From Streptomyces sp. NBC_01142 (GTDB lineage: Bacteria > Actinomycetota > Actinomycetes > Streptomycetales > Streptomycetaceae): DNA of 64,000 nt. The notes below the pieces were generated by a model. It saw only the letters and a list, made by a program, of their open reading frames with translations. It had not been told where the DNA came from and ran no database searches. Positions 42,696-51,652 of this stretch are shown here, piece after piece. The translations under genes and the position numbers were made by a program. Within the stretch, counting starts at the first letter, position 1, and the number at the start of each line of letters is the position of its first letter. The DNA is taken from assembly GCF_026341125.1 (NCBI RefSeq), contig NZ_JAPEOR010000001.1:3658001-3722000 (forward strand), in the 5' to 3' direction.

Positions 42696-44117
42696 ATGAG
42701 GATCGGGAAGAAGGTCACGGTCGCGCTGCTGGCGGGCGCGCTGGTCGGCACAGTGTCGGGCTGCAGCTCCGGCAGCCCCAAGGACGACGCGCCCGGGACT
42801 GCGGCCAAGAAACCCACCGACGTCGCCCTGACGAGCGAGATCACGCCTCCCCCTGGCTTCGCGAGCGAGAAGGGATGGGAGGTCAGGGCCGACTGGATGC
42901 CCGAAGGACAGCCCTTCCCCTACGCAGTCTCGGCCAAGGGCGACACCATCGCTTACCTGGACAAGACCACGCAGGGCTACGTGCTGAAGGTCCGCGAGGC
43001 GATGTCCGGCCGTCTGCTGTCGACGAGCAAGCCCTGGAAGGCACCGGAGCTCACCGAGGAACAGACCGAGGACCCGTCCGGACTGCTGACGGTCCCTCGC
43101 GTATCCCTCATTACAGGCGGCGAGCGCGAGTACTTCGCGGTATGGGCGTACGGCAAGAAGAGCAAGGACCAGCTGCACAACACCAAGGAGGTCATCTCCG
43201 CGGCCTTCTACCCGGCCGACGCATCCGGGGACATCGGCCCGTCCGGCACCGCGGATGTCGGGGCGTCGGCCGAGGACTCCGCCACCGACGTCAACGTGTT
43301 CCCGGGAGCAGGGGGGCTGGTGGTCATCCCGAGGTCCGAAGACGCCGTGCTGCTGTCGCCCGAAGGCAAGGTCACCCACGGCATCGCCAAGGTGAAGCTC
43401 GGGGGGAAGCCCTCTGACCTGGACATCAACATAGCCATCCCGAGCCCGGACGGCCTCGTGACCAACGGCAAACTGGAGCAGGGCGGCAGTGCCTCCGGCG
43501 GCTTCGGCATCGACGGCGGCTGGCACAGCACAACGGTGATTCCGCCCGGTGCCAGCGCGGTGCTCAAGGGGGAATCTGCCAGTACAGGCCCCTGGGAGAC
43601 GCCCAACGGCCGGATCAACAGCGCTACGGGCAACCACCTGATCGCCGGCTGGTACACCACCGCGGACAGCCCGATGTCCGCCGTACACGATCTGGCGACC
43701 GGCAAGCTCCGGGCGACTGCCTCGTGCGAGATCCACGGCACCCCGTATGACCTGCGCGCGCCTGAGCAGGCCGATCCGTACGAGACTCCGGCGTCCCTGT
43801 CGCCCAACGGCCAGTACCTGGTCAAGGACCGCAGCGTCTTCAACCTGAAGACGGGTAAGGGCCATTGCATCGGAGGTGGGGAAGACGCCAAGAGGATCAC
43901 CCTCATCTCCGTCGGCGACGACGGCACGGCCTACGGTCTGACCGAACGCTCGGGCCCCGAGGGGAACATGCCCGTCTCCGTTTCCGCCGAGACCGGGGCC
44001 GCGGAACCGCTGCCGGTGGCGACTACGACGCCGGACGCCGTTGCCAAGGGCGCGGGCGTGTTCATCACCTACGGCAGTCAGTACATACGCCTGATCGTTC
44101 TCAACGCTCGGAACTGA
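42696..44117 (+). CDS. Hypothetical lipoprotein, possibly beta-propeller
   Basis: This 473-residue protein has a lipoprotein signal (MRIGKKVTVALLAGALVGTV, lipobox VSGC, Cys23). The mature part has repeated motifs of the type DTIAYLDK, GGLVVIPRSEDAVLL and SPNGQYLVKDRSVF, which suggest a WD/YncE-like beta-propeller of several blades. It is anchored on the outer membrane face. GAGAGGG lies five bases before the ATG. It is bracketed by Tn3 transposase and resolvase scraps, so it could be former transposon cargo. No function can be given. Confidence 0.75.
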   Translation: MRIGKKVTVALLAGALVGTVSGCSSGSPKDDAPGTAAKKPTDVALTSEITPPPGFASEKGWEVRADWMPEGQPFPYAVSAKGDTIAYLDKTTQGYVLKVREAMSGRLLSTSKPWKAPELTEEQTEDPSGLLTVPRVSLITGGEREYFAVWAYGKKSKDQLHNTKEVISAAFYPADASGDIGPSGTADVGASAEDSATDVNVFPGAGGLVVIPRSEDAVLLSPEGKVTHGIAKVKLGGKPSDLDINIAIPSPDGLVTNGKLEQGGSASGGFGIDGGWHSTTVIPPGASAVLKGESASTGPWETPNGRINSATGNHLIAGWYTTADSPMSAVHDLATGKLRATASCEIHGTPYDLRAPEQADPYETPASLSPNGQYLVKDRSVFNLKTGKGHCIGGGEDAKRITLISVGDDGTAYGLTERSGPEGNMPVSVSAETGAAEPLPVATTTPDAVAKGAGVFITYGSQYIRLIVLNARN

Positions 44118-44256
44118 GTGCCGAATCAAGAGCAGTTCCGTGTGTCCGAGTGCCGGCAACGACGGCGGGCTCAAGTGGTCAGTGACCACGAACCCGCAGG
44201 TGGGCACTGTCGACAACTAGCGTTGGGAGAAGGCTCCGGCCGACAGCTTCCGACGT

Positions 44257-44310
44257 ATGCTCATCGGCTACGCGCGGGTCTCGACCGCCGACCAGAACCC
44301 CGACGCCGCT
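44257..44310 (+). pseudogene. Serine recombinase (Tn3-type resolvase) N-terminal scrap
   Basis: MLIGYARVSTADQNPD is the start of a resolvase/invertase, with the catalytic Ser in RVST. Similarity stops after 17-18 codons, where an unrelated frame begins. Confidence 0.75.
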
Positions 44311-44474
44311 CCGCCCGGCTCGGCGCAGTCGGCCAGCTGCCGCGGCCGTCCGCGGTACTGCTGCGCGACACGGCCGCCCGGCTGACGCGGGCGACGCTGC
44401 GTTCCATGACGCAGGTGCTCGGCTGGACCGCGCCCGGTGACCGGGTGACCGCGACGGAGAGCGAGAGCCACTGA
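44311..44474 (+). pseudogene. C-terminal fragment of an unknown gene upstream of the membrane fusion gene
   Basis: The frame reads LPRPSAVLLRDTAARLTRATLRS and TQVLGWTAPGDRVTATESESH and stops at 44474, overlapping the next ATG by one base (TGATG). The overlap implies it was the translationally coupled first gene of that operon, its 5' part now replaced by the resolvase scrap. Confidence 0.5.
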
Positions 44475-46012
44475 TGCCGGACTGGACGTATCACCCGCTG
44501 CGTGGCTCGGCCGCTGCCGTCCTCGGCCGGCGCCGTTCGCAGCGAACCGCACTGCGGCTGCTGGCCTCGATCGGCTCCCGTCCCGCCGGCGCGCGGCTGA
44601 TCGCCCTGGGGTTCGGCCACCGTCATCCGCCAAAGCGGCTCGCCGGCGAGATCGCCGGCGTGCCCGTGACCGTCCGCCTTGGCATATCCGTCCCGCCCTC
44701 GCTGGCCCGCGAAGCGGTACGCGCCATGCCCTCCCTCGGGGCTGGTGTCGTCGAGGTGGCGCCCGTCTCGGCGGCCGACGCGGAGACCGTACGCGAGGCC
44801 GCTGCCGGCCGCTCGATCCCGCTGGTTGTCCGCGCCTGCGACCCGGAGGCCGAGGCCGCCCTCAAGCCCCATGTCGACGGGTTCACCAGCAGCGGCGACC
44901 CGCATGTGGTCCATGTGTCAGACCCGTCGGTCACCGCCGCGGCCGCCGTGCTCGAGGAGCCAGGCGCTGTCGTGCTAGCCCGGCCCGGGGTGCTCGTCGC
45001 GTCCGGACCCGGCTGGTTCTCGCGGGTCACCGAGGCAGCCACGCCCACCGCGCCCGCTCCGGTGCTACGGGATGTCGGCCGCGATCCCCGCCGCTGGCCC
45101 GCCTGGTGGTGGGCGCTGCTGGTCGGGCTCGGTATGACGGGCGCCGGACTCGGCGCCGCTGCGATCACGCTCGGGCCGGTGCTGCTCTGGTACGACCGTG
45201 ACTACCTCGGCATGACGCTGCACGAACTGCATGCCGCCAACCACCACCTCGTGCACTTCCTCCAGCACGACCGGATCACCATGGCCGGCACGATGGTAGC
45301 GATCGGCGCCCTCTACACCGGCCTCGCCGTGGGCGGGATCAGACGCGGCTGGCCCTGGGCCCGCGAGGTGTATCTGCTCTCGGGGGCGATTGGCTTCCCC
45401 ACCTTGTTCTACTTCCTGGCCACCGGCTTCGTGGAACCCCTGCACACGGCCACCACCATCGTGTTGTTCCCGATGTTCGTGGCCGCGGTCCGTCGGATCC
45501 CGCACGCACCGCGGTGGCGCCTGGCGCCCGAGGGGCCAGAGCCGGAGCGCCGACGGGCGCTGGTAGGCCAGCTGCTGCTGATCGTCACAGGAGCGGGGCT
45601 GTTTGTCGGCGGAGCGGTGATCTCGGTGGTCGGCCTGACCGGTGTCTTCGTGCCGACCGACCTGGCTTTCCTAGGCACCAGCACGCAGATGCTGGAAACC
45701 GTGAATCCCCGGCTTGTGCCGTTCGTTGCCCACGACCGCGCGGGGTTCGGCGGTGCCCTGATGGCCGCCGCGGTGGCCATCATTCTGCTCAGCGCGTGGG
45801 GCTGGCGGCGGGGTGAGGCCTGGGTGTTCTGGACCCTGGCCGCGGCGGCGGCCGCCGGCTTCCTGCCGGCTGCCGTGGTGCACGGCGCGATCCACTACAC
45901 GGACTTCATCCACCTCGCGCCGGTCTACTTCGGCATCGCCATGACCGGCACCGGCCTGCTGCTCGCGCGTGGGTACCTCTGCGCCAAGGCGTCGGCGAGG
46001 CCGAAGGACTGA
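44474..46012 (+). CDS. Membrane protein with dihydroorotate dehydrogenase-like N-terminal part
   Basis: This 512-residue protein starts MPDWTYHPLRGSAAAVLGRR, resembling the N-terminus of membrane-type dihydroorotate dehydrogenases. It continues as a shortened barrel-like region (GVPVTVRLGISVPPSLAREA) without the flavin-binding and catalytic motifs of a working enzyme. From about residue 210 it becomes a membrane protein with about eight helices (WWWALLVGLGMTGAGLGAAA, then LYTGLAVGG, FPTLFYFLATGF, LLLIVTGAGLFVGGAV). Similar proteins occur in other streptomycetes. Function is unknown; the enzyme-like part may be a ligand-binding relic. Confidence 0.7.
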   Translation: MPDWTYHPLRGSAAAVLGRRRSQRTALRLLASIGSRPAGARLIALGFGHRHPPKRLAGEIAGVPVTVRLGISVPPSLAREAVRAMPSLGAGVVEVAPVSAADAETVREAAAGRSIPLVVRACDPEAEAALKPHVDGFTSSGDPHVVHVSDPSVTAAAAVLEEPGAVVLARPGVLVASGPGWFSRVTEAATPTAPAPVLRDVGRDPRRWPAWWWALLVGLGMTGAGLGAAAITLGPVLLWYDRDYLGMTLHELHAANHHLVHFLQHDRITMAGTMVAIGALYTGLAVGGIRRGWPWAREVYLLSGAIGFPTLFYFLATGFVEPLHTATTIVLFPMFVAAVRRIPHAPRWRLAPEGPEPERRRALVGQLLLIVTGAGLFVGGAVISVVGLTGVFVPTDLAFLGTSTQMLETVNPRLVPFVAHDRAGFGGALMAAAVAIILLSAWGWRRGEAWVFWTLAAAAAAGFLPAAVVHGAIHYTDFIHLAPVYFGIAMTGTGLLLARGYLCAKASARPKD

Positions 46013-46030
46013 CGGGCCGCCCGGGCGAGT

Positions 46031-46756
46031 TCACACGACGCCGAGAAAGCCCGGATCAACTCCATCGAACTGTCGGCATGAGTCCCGGGCGACACCGAGC
46101 AACTCCATGATCGGCACGGCGCGACGACTGGTCGCGGACATGTCCTGACGTGCCTCGGCGGACCACAACGGCGGAAAAATTGATACGGCCTGATCGCTGT
46201 TCAGTGCCCGGACCTCGTCCCTCCAGCCTGGCCAGCGAAGATCGGCGTAGAACTCGTCGAGTGCCCCGGACACCAGCCAGGTCATCCACGCCGAGTGGCC
46301 GACGCCCAGAGTCTCCCAGCGAAGGGAATCCGGGGCGAAGTAGACAATCTCTCCAGGGGTACCGGGACGGCCGGCGCTGGCGGGGTCCCCGCCGTTGAGA
46401 GCGAAGACGCCGCCCAGCACGTCGTACGCCACCACCAGGCCGGTATCCGCCTGCCACGCCGGGTCGAACGCTCCAGGGAGCCGATTGACCCGAGCCAGAC
46501 TCGGCATCCCTGCCGCCCCGCCCAGGGGGCTGCCGAGGACCCGCAGCCATCCGTTGTCCACCAGCAGACCGCCGCAGTGCAGCACTACCGCGCCCAGGTA
46601 CGACCTGGCCGTCACCTGCAATTGGAGGAGCGATGCCTTACCCAGCTCGGTATCGGGCGGAAGCACGTCGATGGGCACGGGCCCGGCACCGAGGGCCTCC
46701 CTCAGCTCCGGCCAGGCCGGTTCCTCGGCATCGATCAGCTGGCTCAATTCACGCAT
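46031..46756 (-). CDS. DUF2625 family protein
   Basis: This 241-residue cytoplasmic protein has the DUF2625 pattern: LDQ-like start MRELSQLIDAEEPAWPELRE, then TARSYLGAVVLHCGGLLVDNGWLRVLGS, LVVAYDVLGGVFALNGG and IVYFAPDSLRWETLGVGHSAW. In other bacteria such proteins cluster with polymorphic-toxin immunity families, but no toxin is next to it here. Function is unknown. Its 3' end converges with the membrane fusion gene 18 bp away. Confidence 0.85.
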   Translation of the reverse strand: MRELSQLIDAEEPAWPELREALGAGPVPIDVLPPDTELGKASLLQLQVTARSYLGAVVLHCGGLLVDNGWLRVLGSPLGGAAGMPSLARVNRLPGAFDPAWQADTGLVVAYDVLGGVFALNGGDPASAGRPGTPGEIVYFAPDSLRWETLGVGHSAWMTWLVSGALDEFYADLRWPGWRDEVRALNSDQAVSIFPPLWSAEARQDMSATSRRAVPIMELLGVARDSCRQFDGVDPGFLGVV

Positions 46757-46849
46757 GCCCGCATCGTCGCACCCACACCTAGCGCCCCGACCGGCAGGTC
46801 ATCTCGACGAACCACCCGCCTGTCGAGATGAACTCTTACTACTCCAACG

Positions 46850-47286
46850 CGGTTTCGTGATCTGTCCAGTGGGTTCGTCGGCAGACCGTCCTTGGTAGTG
46901 GCTGCGTCGGGCTGTTGTCTGGTGGCGTCTGCGTCAGTTGGACCAGTGCAGCAGCCTGGCCATGGACATGGCCGGTGGGATGAGGACGGCGGTGAGCAGG
47001 TGGCGGATGTCCGGAACGGTCAACGTGATCGGGTCGCGGCTACGGGCGGGTGGTGCGGATCGGCGGCCCGGCGGGGGGCCGCGCCGGCTGCGACAGCAGC
47101 CAGGAAGGCCAGGGCGAGCATGGCGAGTGTGATGTGGCGGTGCCATGAGGTCCAGTGCCTGACCTGGTAGTGGTCGAGGCCGCCCTGGCTCTTGGCGGCC
47201 TGGAAGCACTCCTCGACGCTCCAGCGGACGCCGGCGACGCGGACCAGCTCCGACAGGGCACCTTGGTGGGTGACCCCAATGATCAC
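46850..47286 (-). pseudogene. IS701-type transposase C-terminal remnant
   Basis: Minus-strand frames give [40 protein letters not shown] and AMLALAFLA. After a shift the sense continues as [18 protein letters not shown] and RLLHWSN, then TGA where Trp is expected, then RRRHQTTARRSHY. This is the C-terminal part of an IS701-type DDE transposase, dead by a frameshift and a stop. Confidence 0.8.
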
Positions 47287-47351
47287 GCGGTGGCCGTACC
47301 TGTTCCCAGCCCTGCTCCTGCGTCGCTTCGGGCGCGATGCGACGCCGTGTC

Positions 47352-47714
47352 CTATGCGGTGCCGGGACCGTCGAGGAAGCGGACCAGCACGGCGGCCTCC
47401 GCGCGGAGCTGCGCGACTCGGTCAGCCTGCGCGGGCGCAGTCAACTGCGCTGCGACCTCCAGCCGCTCGGCGGCCTCGGCCCGCACGACATCCACCACAC
47501 TGCGCTCGCTCAGCTCACGCCGTGCTGCTTCGGTGGCGCCGACACCAACCGGCGACTGCTCAAGGGCCACGCCTCGGAGCTCAGCTTCGTCCACGGGCAC
47601 CGCCTCAGCGTTGTCCAGCGCAGCAAGCGTTGTGCGCAGGGCGCTCACTGCGGCCTTGTCACGGGCGCGCATCGCTTCCGGCAGTGCTTGACGCATACGA
47701 AGACGTAGAGACAT
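47352..47714 (-). CDS. GatB/YqeY domain protein
   Basis: This 120-residue protein begins [33 protein letters not shown], the typical YqeY start, with a C-terminal tail-like helical region. YqeY resembles the tRNA-binding tail of amidotransferase subunit GatB but is a stand-alone cytoplasmic protein with no settled function. It is shorter than the usual ~150 residues and ends [11 protein letters not shown]. The ATG at 47714 is preferred over an upstream start at 47750. Confidence 0.75.
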   Translation of the reverse strand: MSLRLRMRQALPEAMRARDKAAVSALRTTLAALDNAEAVPVDEAELRGVALEQSPVGVGATEAARRELSERSVVDVVRAEAAERLEVAAQLTAPAQADRVAQLRAEAAVLVRFLDGPGTA

Positions 47715-47847
47715 GCCGATGAGCTTATGGCGGCGCCCCGGGACCCACAACGCGATATACGTGCAGCACCAGACTTCCGCCGACTGAGGCGCTACACCCC
47801 CGACAAAATCGCGAAGTCAGACTGGAGTATGAGGGAGACTTTCGGCC

Positions 47848-48213
47848 TCAGGAAACCCGTTTGATCGTCCAGGTGTTGGGGTCATGGCTGGGCACTGCTG
47901 AGTACTGGCAGGCGCCGCTGTAGAAGCGGTTCACCTGCACCCAGCCCGCCGGGGGCAGTGTGGAGGCGCAGGCGTTCACGGTGGAGCCGATGGGCATGCC
48001 GGAGACCTGCTGGATCTTCTTCATATTGGGGTTGAACGTGGTGCCGCACGCCCAGCTGTTCCACCACTGCACATCGACCCAGCCGGACGGCGTCAAGGAG
48101 CTCGAGCACATGGTCGCGGTGTCGCCGGGGGAGGCCGAGGCCGATGGCCCGGGGAGCGCGACGCATGCGGCAGCGGTCAGCAGGGCCAGCGAGGCCGAAC
48201 GGAGACGGACCAT
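47848..48213 (-). CDS. Small secreted protein with two related halves
   Basis: This 121-residue protein has a Sec signal peptide (MVRLRSASLALLTAAACVAL, cut after SASA). The mature part contains two similar halves: MCSSSLTPSGWVDVQWWNSWAC and ACASTLPPAGWVQVNRFYSGAC, each with a Cys pair and an xPxGWVxVxxxxSxAC pattern. Each half may form a small disulfide-linked unit. GGAGG lies seven bases before the ATG at 48213. It is extracellular; the family has no known function that I recall. Confidence 0.75.
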   Translation of the reverse strand: MVRLRSASLALLTAAACVALPGPSASASPGDTATMCSSSLTPSGWVDVQWWNSWACGTTFNPNMKKIQQVSGMPIGSTVNACASTLPPAGWVQVNRFYSGACQYSAVPSHDPNTWTIKRVS

Positions 48214-48908
48214 GGTGGTACCTCCAGATTCATCGATCCCTATGCGTGAACTCCACAATCCATACCGTTCCTCCATATGTGAAAGTAGTCAGTTATCGGA
48301 CTGAGCTCATCGTGACCGAAAAATGGGTGCCGCCCACGATCGCTGGCTCTACCTCCTCCGCGCCGGGTGTGTCGCCTCACGAGTTATGCGTGTTCTGCGA
48401 GATGGGCACCCCTCCTCGGCTGCAGAGATGCAACGGGACTGTTGAACAACTGGCTTCGTTCTACCCGGATGACGGCAGGGTCGAAGCGGTCGCTGTGCCC
48501 GGATCGCCGATCGTCCGATCGTGGTGGCGGCGGCGGATCCGGGAGAGATTTGCGTATGGGTGCTGTCTGGGACGTCGTAGGCGGTCCGGTGGGCCAGGGC
48601 GCCGCCGTGTCCGTAGTGTGGTTCACGCGCATCGCGCGGGCCCGCCCCGGCGTCACGGTGGGGTGGCAGTGGCAGCGGGCCTGGGTGGAGGTCTTCTTGT
48701 CCGCTCTGATGACGTACTCGTCCGCGCTGAGCGGTCCATCTCTCGACCGGTGACGGGTTCTCAGGCTGCCGGGAGTTATGGCTGGGTGGCCTGTTGTGGG
48801 TGTGGCAGGTGATGCTTGGTGTGGATGTTACGGATGCGGCGCTCGGTCGGGCTGGTCCGGTGGCTGAACCTGGTTGGCAGTGTGCAGGTGTGAGGGGGCG
48901 GCGGGGGC
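48214..48908. other. Gap with no recognised gene
   Basis: About 700 bp. Frames on both strands are short and unrecognised. It should carry divergent promoters for the small secreted protein (minus) and the kinase (plus). Confidence 0.4.
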
Positions 48909-50459
48909 GTGGAGTTGCTGGACGTGTCGGATCCGGGGGCTATTGGTGGTTATCCACTGCTGGCGCGGCTCGGTGAGGGTGGCATGGGGCAGGTGTATCT
49001 GTCCCGGACTGTGGCGGGGCGTCCGCTGGCGTTGAAGACGGTGCGTGCCGAGTTCGGACGGGAGCCGGGGTTCGAGCAGCGGTTCGCGCGTGAAATCCGT
49101 AACAGCGACCGGGTGCGCTCCCCTTGGACCACTGCGGTAGTGGACTACAGCCCGGTGGGGCAGCGCCCGCAGTGGCTCGCCACGGAGTACGTGGCCGCGC
49201 CGTCCCTGGCGGAGTGGGTGCAGCACGGCCGGCTGCCCGAGCGGTCCGTGCTGGCTCTGGCGGCCGAGCTGTGCGGGGCGCTGGGGGCGGTACACGGGGC
49301 GGGGCTGGCCCACCGGGATGTCAAGCCGTCCAATGTGCTGTTGGGCCGCCGTAGTCCTTTGCTCATCGACTTCGGCATCGCGCGCGCCATGGAGGACTCG
49401 CGTCACACGAGGACCGGCGGTGTGATCGGTTCTCCTGGTTACCTGGCGCCGGAGCAGGCGGGTGCCGGGGGATCGGGTGCGCCGGGTGATGTCTTTTCCC
49501 TCGCTGCGGTGCTGGTGTACGCGGCGACGGGACTGGGCCCCTTTTCCCACCCGGACGAGGAGGTCTCGGCCGCGGTGTTGCTCTATCGCATCGTGCACGA
49601 GGAGCCGAACCTCGACGGCGTTCCGGCGGTCCTGGTCTCGCTGTTGCGGTCCTGCCTGGCCAAAGACCCCCGGAAGCGGCCTACGGTCGCCGCCGTCGGC
49701 GCGCTGCTGGAACGCCTGGGGGGCCGGACCGGTACCTGGCCTCAGCTGCTGCCTGAGGCGCTGGAGAGGGATCTCGCCATGCGGGAGGAGGAGGCGCACG
49801 CGTTGGTCTCCGCAGCAGGGCAACCGTTGCCTGTGGCAGCTGTGCCACGTAAGCCTGAAGATCGGCCGACTTCTGACGGCGCAGGGACCGCCGATCCGCC
49901 GACTGCCGGATTCCTGCGACGGTGGCGTTCGGGCCGTACCGGCTGGGCGGTCGCAGGGACCGCTACTGCGGCCCTGATCGCTGCGGCGGGCATGCTCGTC
50001 GTGCAGCATCTCTCCGGCAATGACGCGTCCGGCGAGACACCTTCGCCGTCACCCACCGTCGCTTCGCTTCCCGCTTCGTGGGCCGGTACATGGGTCCGCG
50101 CCGGCCCGGGCACCCCAACTGCCGACGGCGTCACCCAGGCCCGGACCGACCGGTTCGGCGTCACTCTGACCCTCCACCCGGCACTGCGGGGTGAGCTGGC
50201 CGGCAAGCAGGTCAGCAAGGTGACCGAAGTGGGGACCGGCCGTGAGCTGGGGTGCACCGAGGCCCTGCAACTGCGTGAGGTACGCAGGGCATCGATGGTC
50301 TTCGAGGCGGTCACCAGCCACCCCACCGACCAATCGGCCGCCGTCTCCTGCCCCAAGGGCAATATCTACGTCGTCACGATGACCGGCCACGACACCCTGG
50401 GCCTGGGCGACGAAGGTGCCCAGTCCGCCGGGGCGCCGTCCACCCTCACCCGGCGCTGA
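48909..50459 (+). CDS. Membrane-anchored serine/threonine protein kinase
   Basis: This 516-residue protein has an N-terminal kinase domain of the bacterial PknB type: glycine loop GEGGMG (22-27), catalytic Lys43, HRDVKPSN (135-142), DFG (154-156) and GSPGYLAPEQ. After a linker there is one membrane helix (about 345-367) and an external domain of about 145 residues starting PASWAGTWVRAG. The external part lacks PASTA repeats and so senses something else. It phosphorylates cytoplasmic proteins in response to an outside signal; targets are unknown. It starts at GTG 48909 and is a single gene. Confidence 0.9.
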   Translation: MELLDVSDPGAIGGYPLLARLGEGGMGQVYLSRTVAGRPLALKTVRAEFGREPGFEQRFAREIRNSDRVRSPWTTAVVDYSPVGQRPQWLATEYVAAPSLAEWVQHGRLPERSVLALAAELCGALGAVHGAGLAHRDVKPSNVLLGRRSPLLIDFGIARAMEDSRHTRTGGVIGSPGYLAPEQAGAGGSGAPGDVFSLAAVLVYAATGLGPFSHPDEEVSAAVLLYRIVHEEPNLDGVPAVLVSLLRSCLAKDPRKRPTVAAVGALLERLGGRTGTWPQLLPEALERDLAMREEEAHALVSAAGQPLPVAAVPRKPEDRPTSDGAGTADPPTAGFLRRWRSGRTGWAVAGTATAALIAAAGMLVVQHLSGNDASGETPSPSPTVASLPASWAGTWVRAGPGTPTADGVTQARTDRFGVTLTLHPALRGELAGKQVSKVTEVGTGRELGCTEALQLREVRRASMVFEAVTSHPTDQSAAVSCPKGNIYVVTMTGHDTLGLGDEGAQSAGAPSTLTRR

Positions 50460-50535
50460 CGGACGCGCCCGCCGACCAGGCGGTGCCATGTCCTAGCCGG
50501 GGCCTGCCGTCAAGTGATCTTGCGGCTGAGATCAC

Positions 50536-50680
50536 GGCCGAGTGATACGTCGCCATGAACTGTCCGATGTGGAGTGGGAGTTTGTCCGTTCGCTGCTCCC
50601 GGTTCGGAGCGGGACGGGAAGCGGCTGGACGACCGGACGGTCCTCAGCGGGATCGTGTGGTGGCGTATCTGCCCGCGGGT
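50536..50680 (+). pseudogene. IS5-type transposase N-terminal scrap
   Basis: RRHELSDVEWEFVRSLLPVRS is the start of an IS5-type transposase. The next bases need frame changes to give RLDDRTVLSGIVW-like sense, and the rest is gone. Confidence 0.7.
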
Positions 50681-50760
50681 GGAACGGGAATCTCCGGTCA
50701 GCCAGATCGGTTGGTCCATGAACAACGCTGTTTCGGCACGCCGTAGCGGCTGATGAAATA

Positions 50761-51454
50761 GTGACCTTCTGCATGGAGAGTCCGTTGAGCGGTCTTGATC
50801 CTAAGTTCATCACATTCGACATGTACGGAACCCTGACTGACTTCGCCATCGGATCCGCCGCCAGAGAGGTGATCAAGGACGTAGCCCCGCCTGAGGGGCT
50901 GGACACTTTCCTCCACCGGTTCAGCTGCTACCAGCTCGATGAAGCGATGGGCGATTGGCGACCTTACGATGACGTGATTTCTCGATCCTTCGAGCGGGCT
51001 TGCAAGAGCACCGGAGTCGAGTTCCGGCCGAGCGATCCCGCCAAGATTTTCGCGGCCGATCCCAGAATGGGGGCCCCACCCCGACGTCCCAGAGCCTCTC
51101 GCGAAGCTCGCTGAGCATTTCCCTCTCGCAATCATCTCCAACGCGGCAGACAGACACGCAGATCAGAACGTTGCGAAGCTCGGCGCATCGTTCCACGCGG
51201 TGTACACAGCGGAGATGTCGCAGGCCTACAAGCCAAGACTGCGCGCATTCGAGTTCATGTACGAACAGCTGGGCTGCCGGCCCGAGGAGACGATGCACGT
51301 GTCGTCCAGCCCACGCTACGACCTGCAGTCAGCAACCGACCTTGGCGTGAGGGACACGGTGTATCTCAACAGAGGAAACGAGCCGTCAGCGCCGTTCTAT
51401 CACGCCTACGAGGTCACGTCCCTCGCTGGTGTGGTGGACATTCTGGGCATCTGA
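50761..51454 (+). pseudogene. Haloacid dehalogenase-like hydrolase with a frameshift
   Basis: The first frame (GTG 50761 or ATG 50773) gives the HAD motif FDMYGTLTDF and runs to about 51060. From there the sense continues one frame over: PEWGPHPDVPEPLAKLAEHF, then LAIISNAADRH (motif II), AYKPRLRAFEFM (motif III Lys) and HVSSSPRYDLQSATDLG (motif IV), ending at 51454. Joined, the halves give a type II haloacid dehalogenase-like protein of about 230 residues. A single-base indel near 51050-51070 breaks it; a sequencing error is possible because both halves are otherwise well preserved. Confidence 0.8.
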
Positions 51455-51652
51455 AACTCGATGACACCCGCGCGCTGATCGCGGTGTCCGCTTGCCAGCA
51501 ACCGGTGCCAGGCCGACCAGGACCCGAGTACGTGGGTGCCACCCGTTGAGCTTGTCGTTCAACCTCCGGCAACCGCGTCCTGTGGGCGCGCATGTGTCGT
51601 CAACTGGCACCAGCCGCGTCTTCGTTCAGCAGACAGCGTCGTCCACCCGTAC

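Noticed and set aside
44177..44191. Short palindrome GTGGTCAGTGACCAC after the lipoprotein gene
   Set aside because: A 6-bp stem is too weak to call a terminator in this base composition.
42177..44216. Minus-strand 679-codon frame opposite the lipoprotein and Tn3 relic
   Set aside because: Runs through the octanucleotide repeat and antisense sequence; no recognisable protein.
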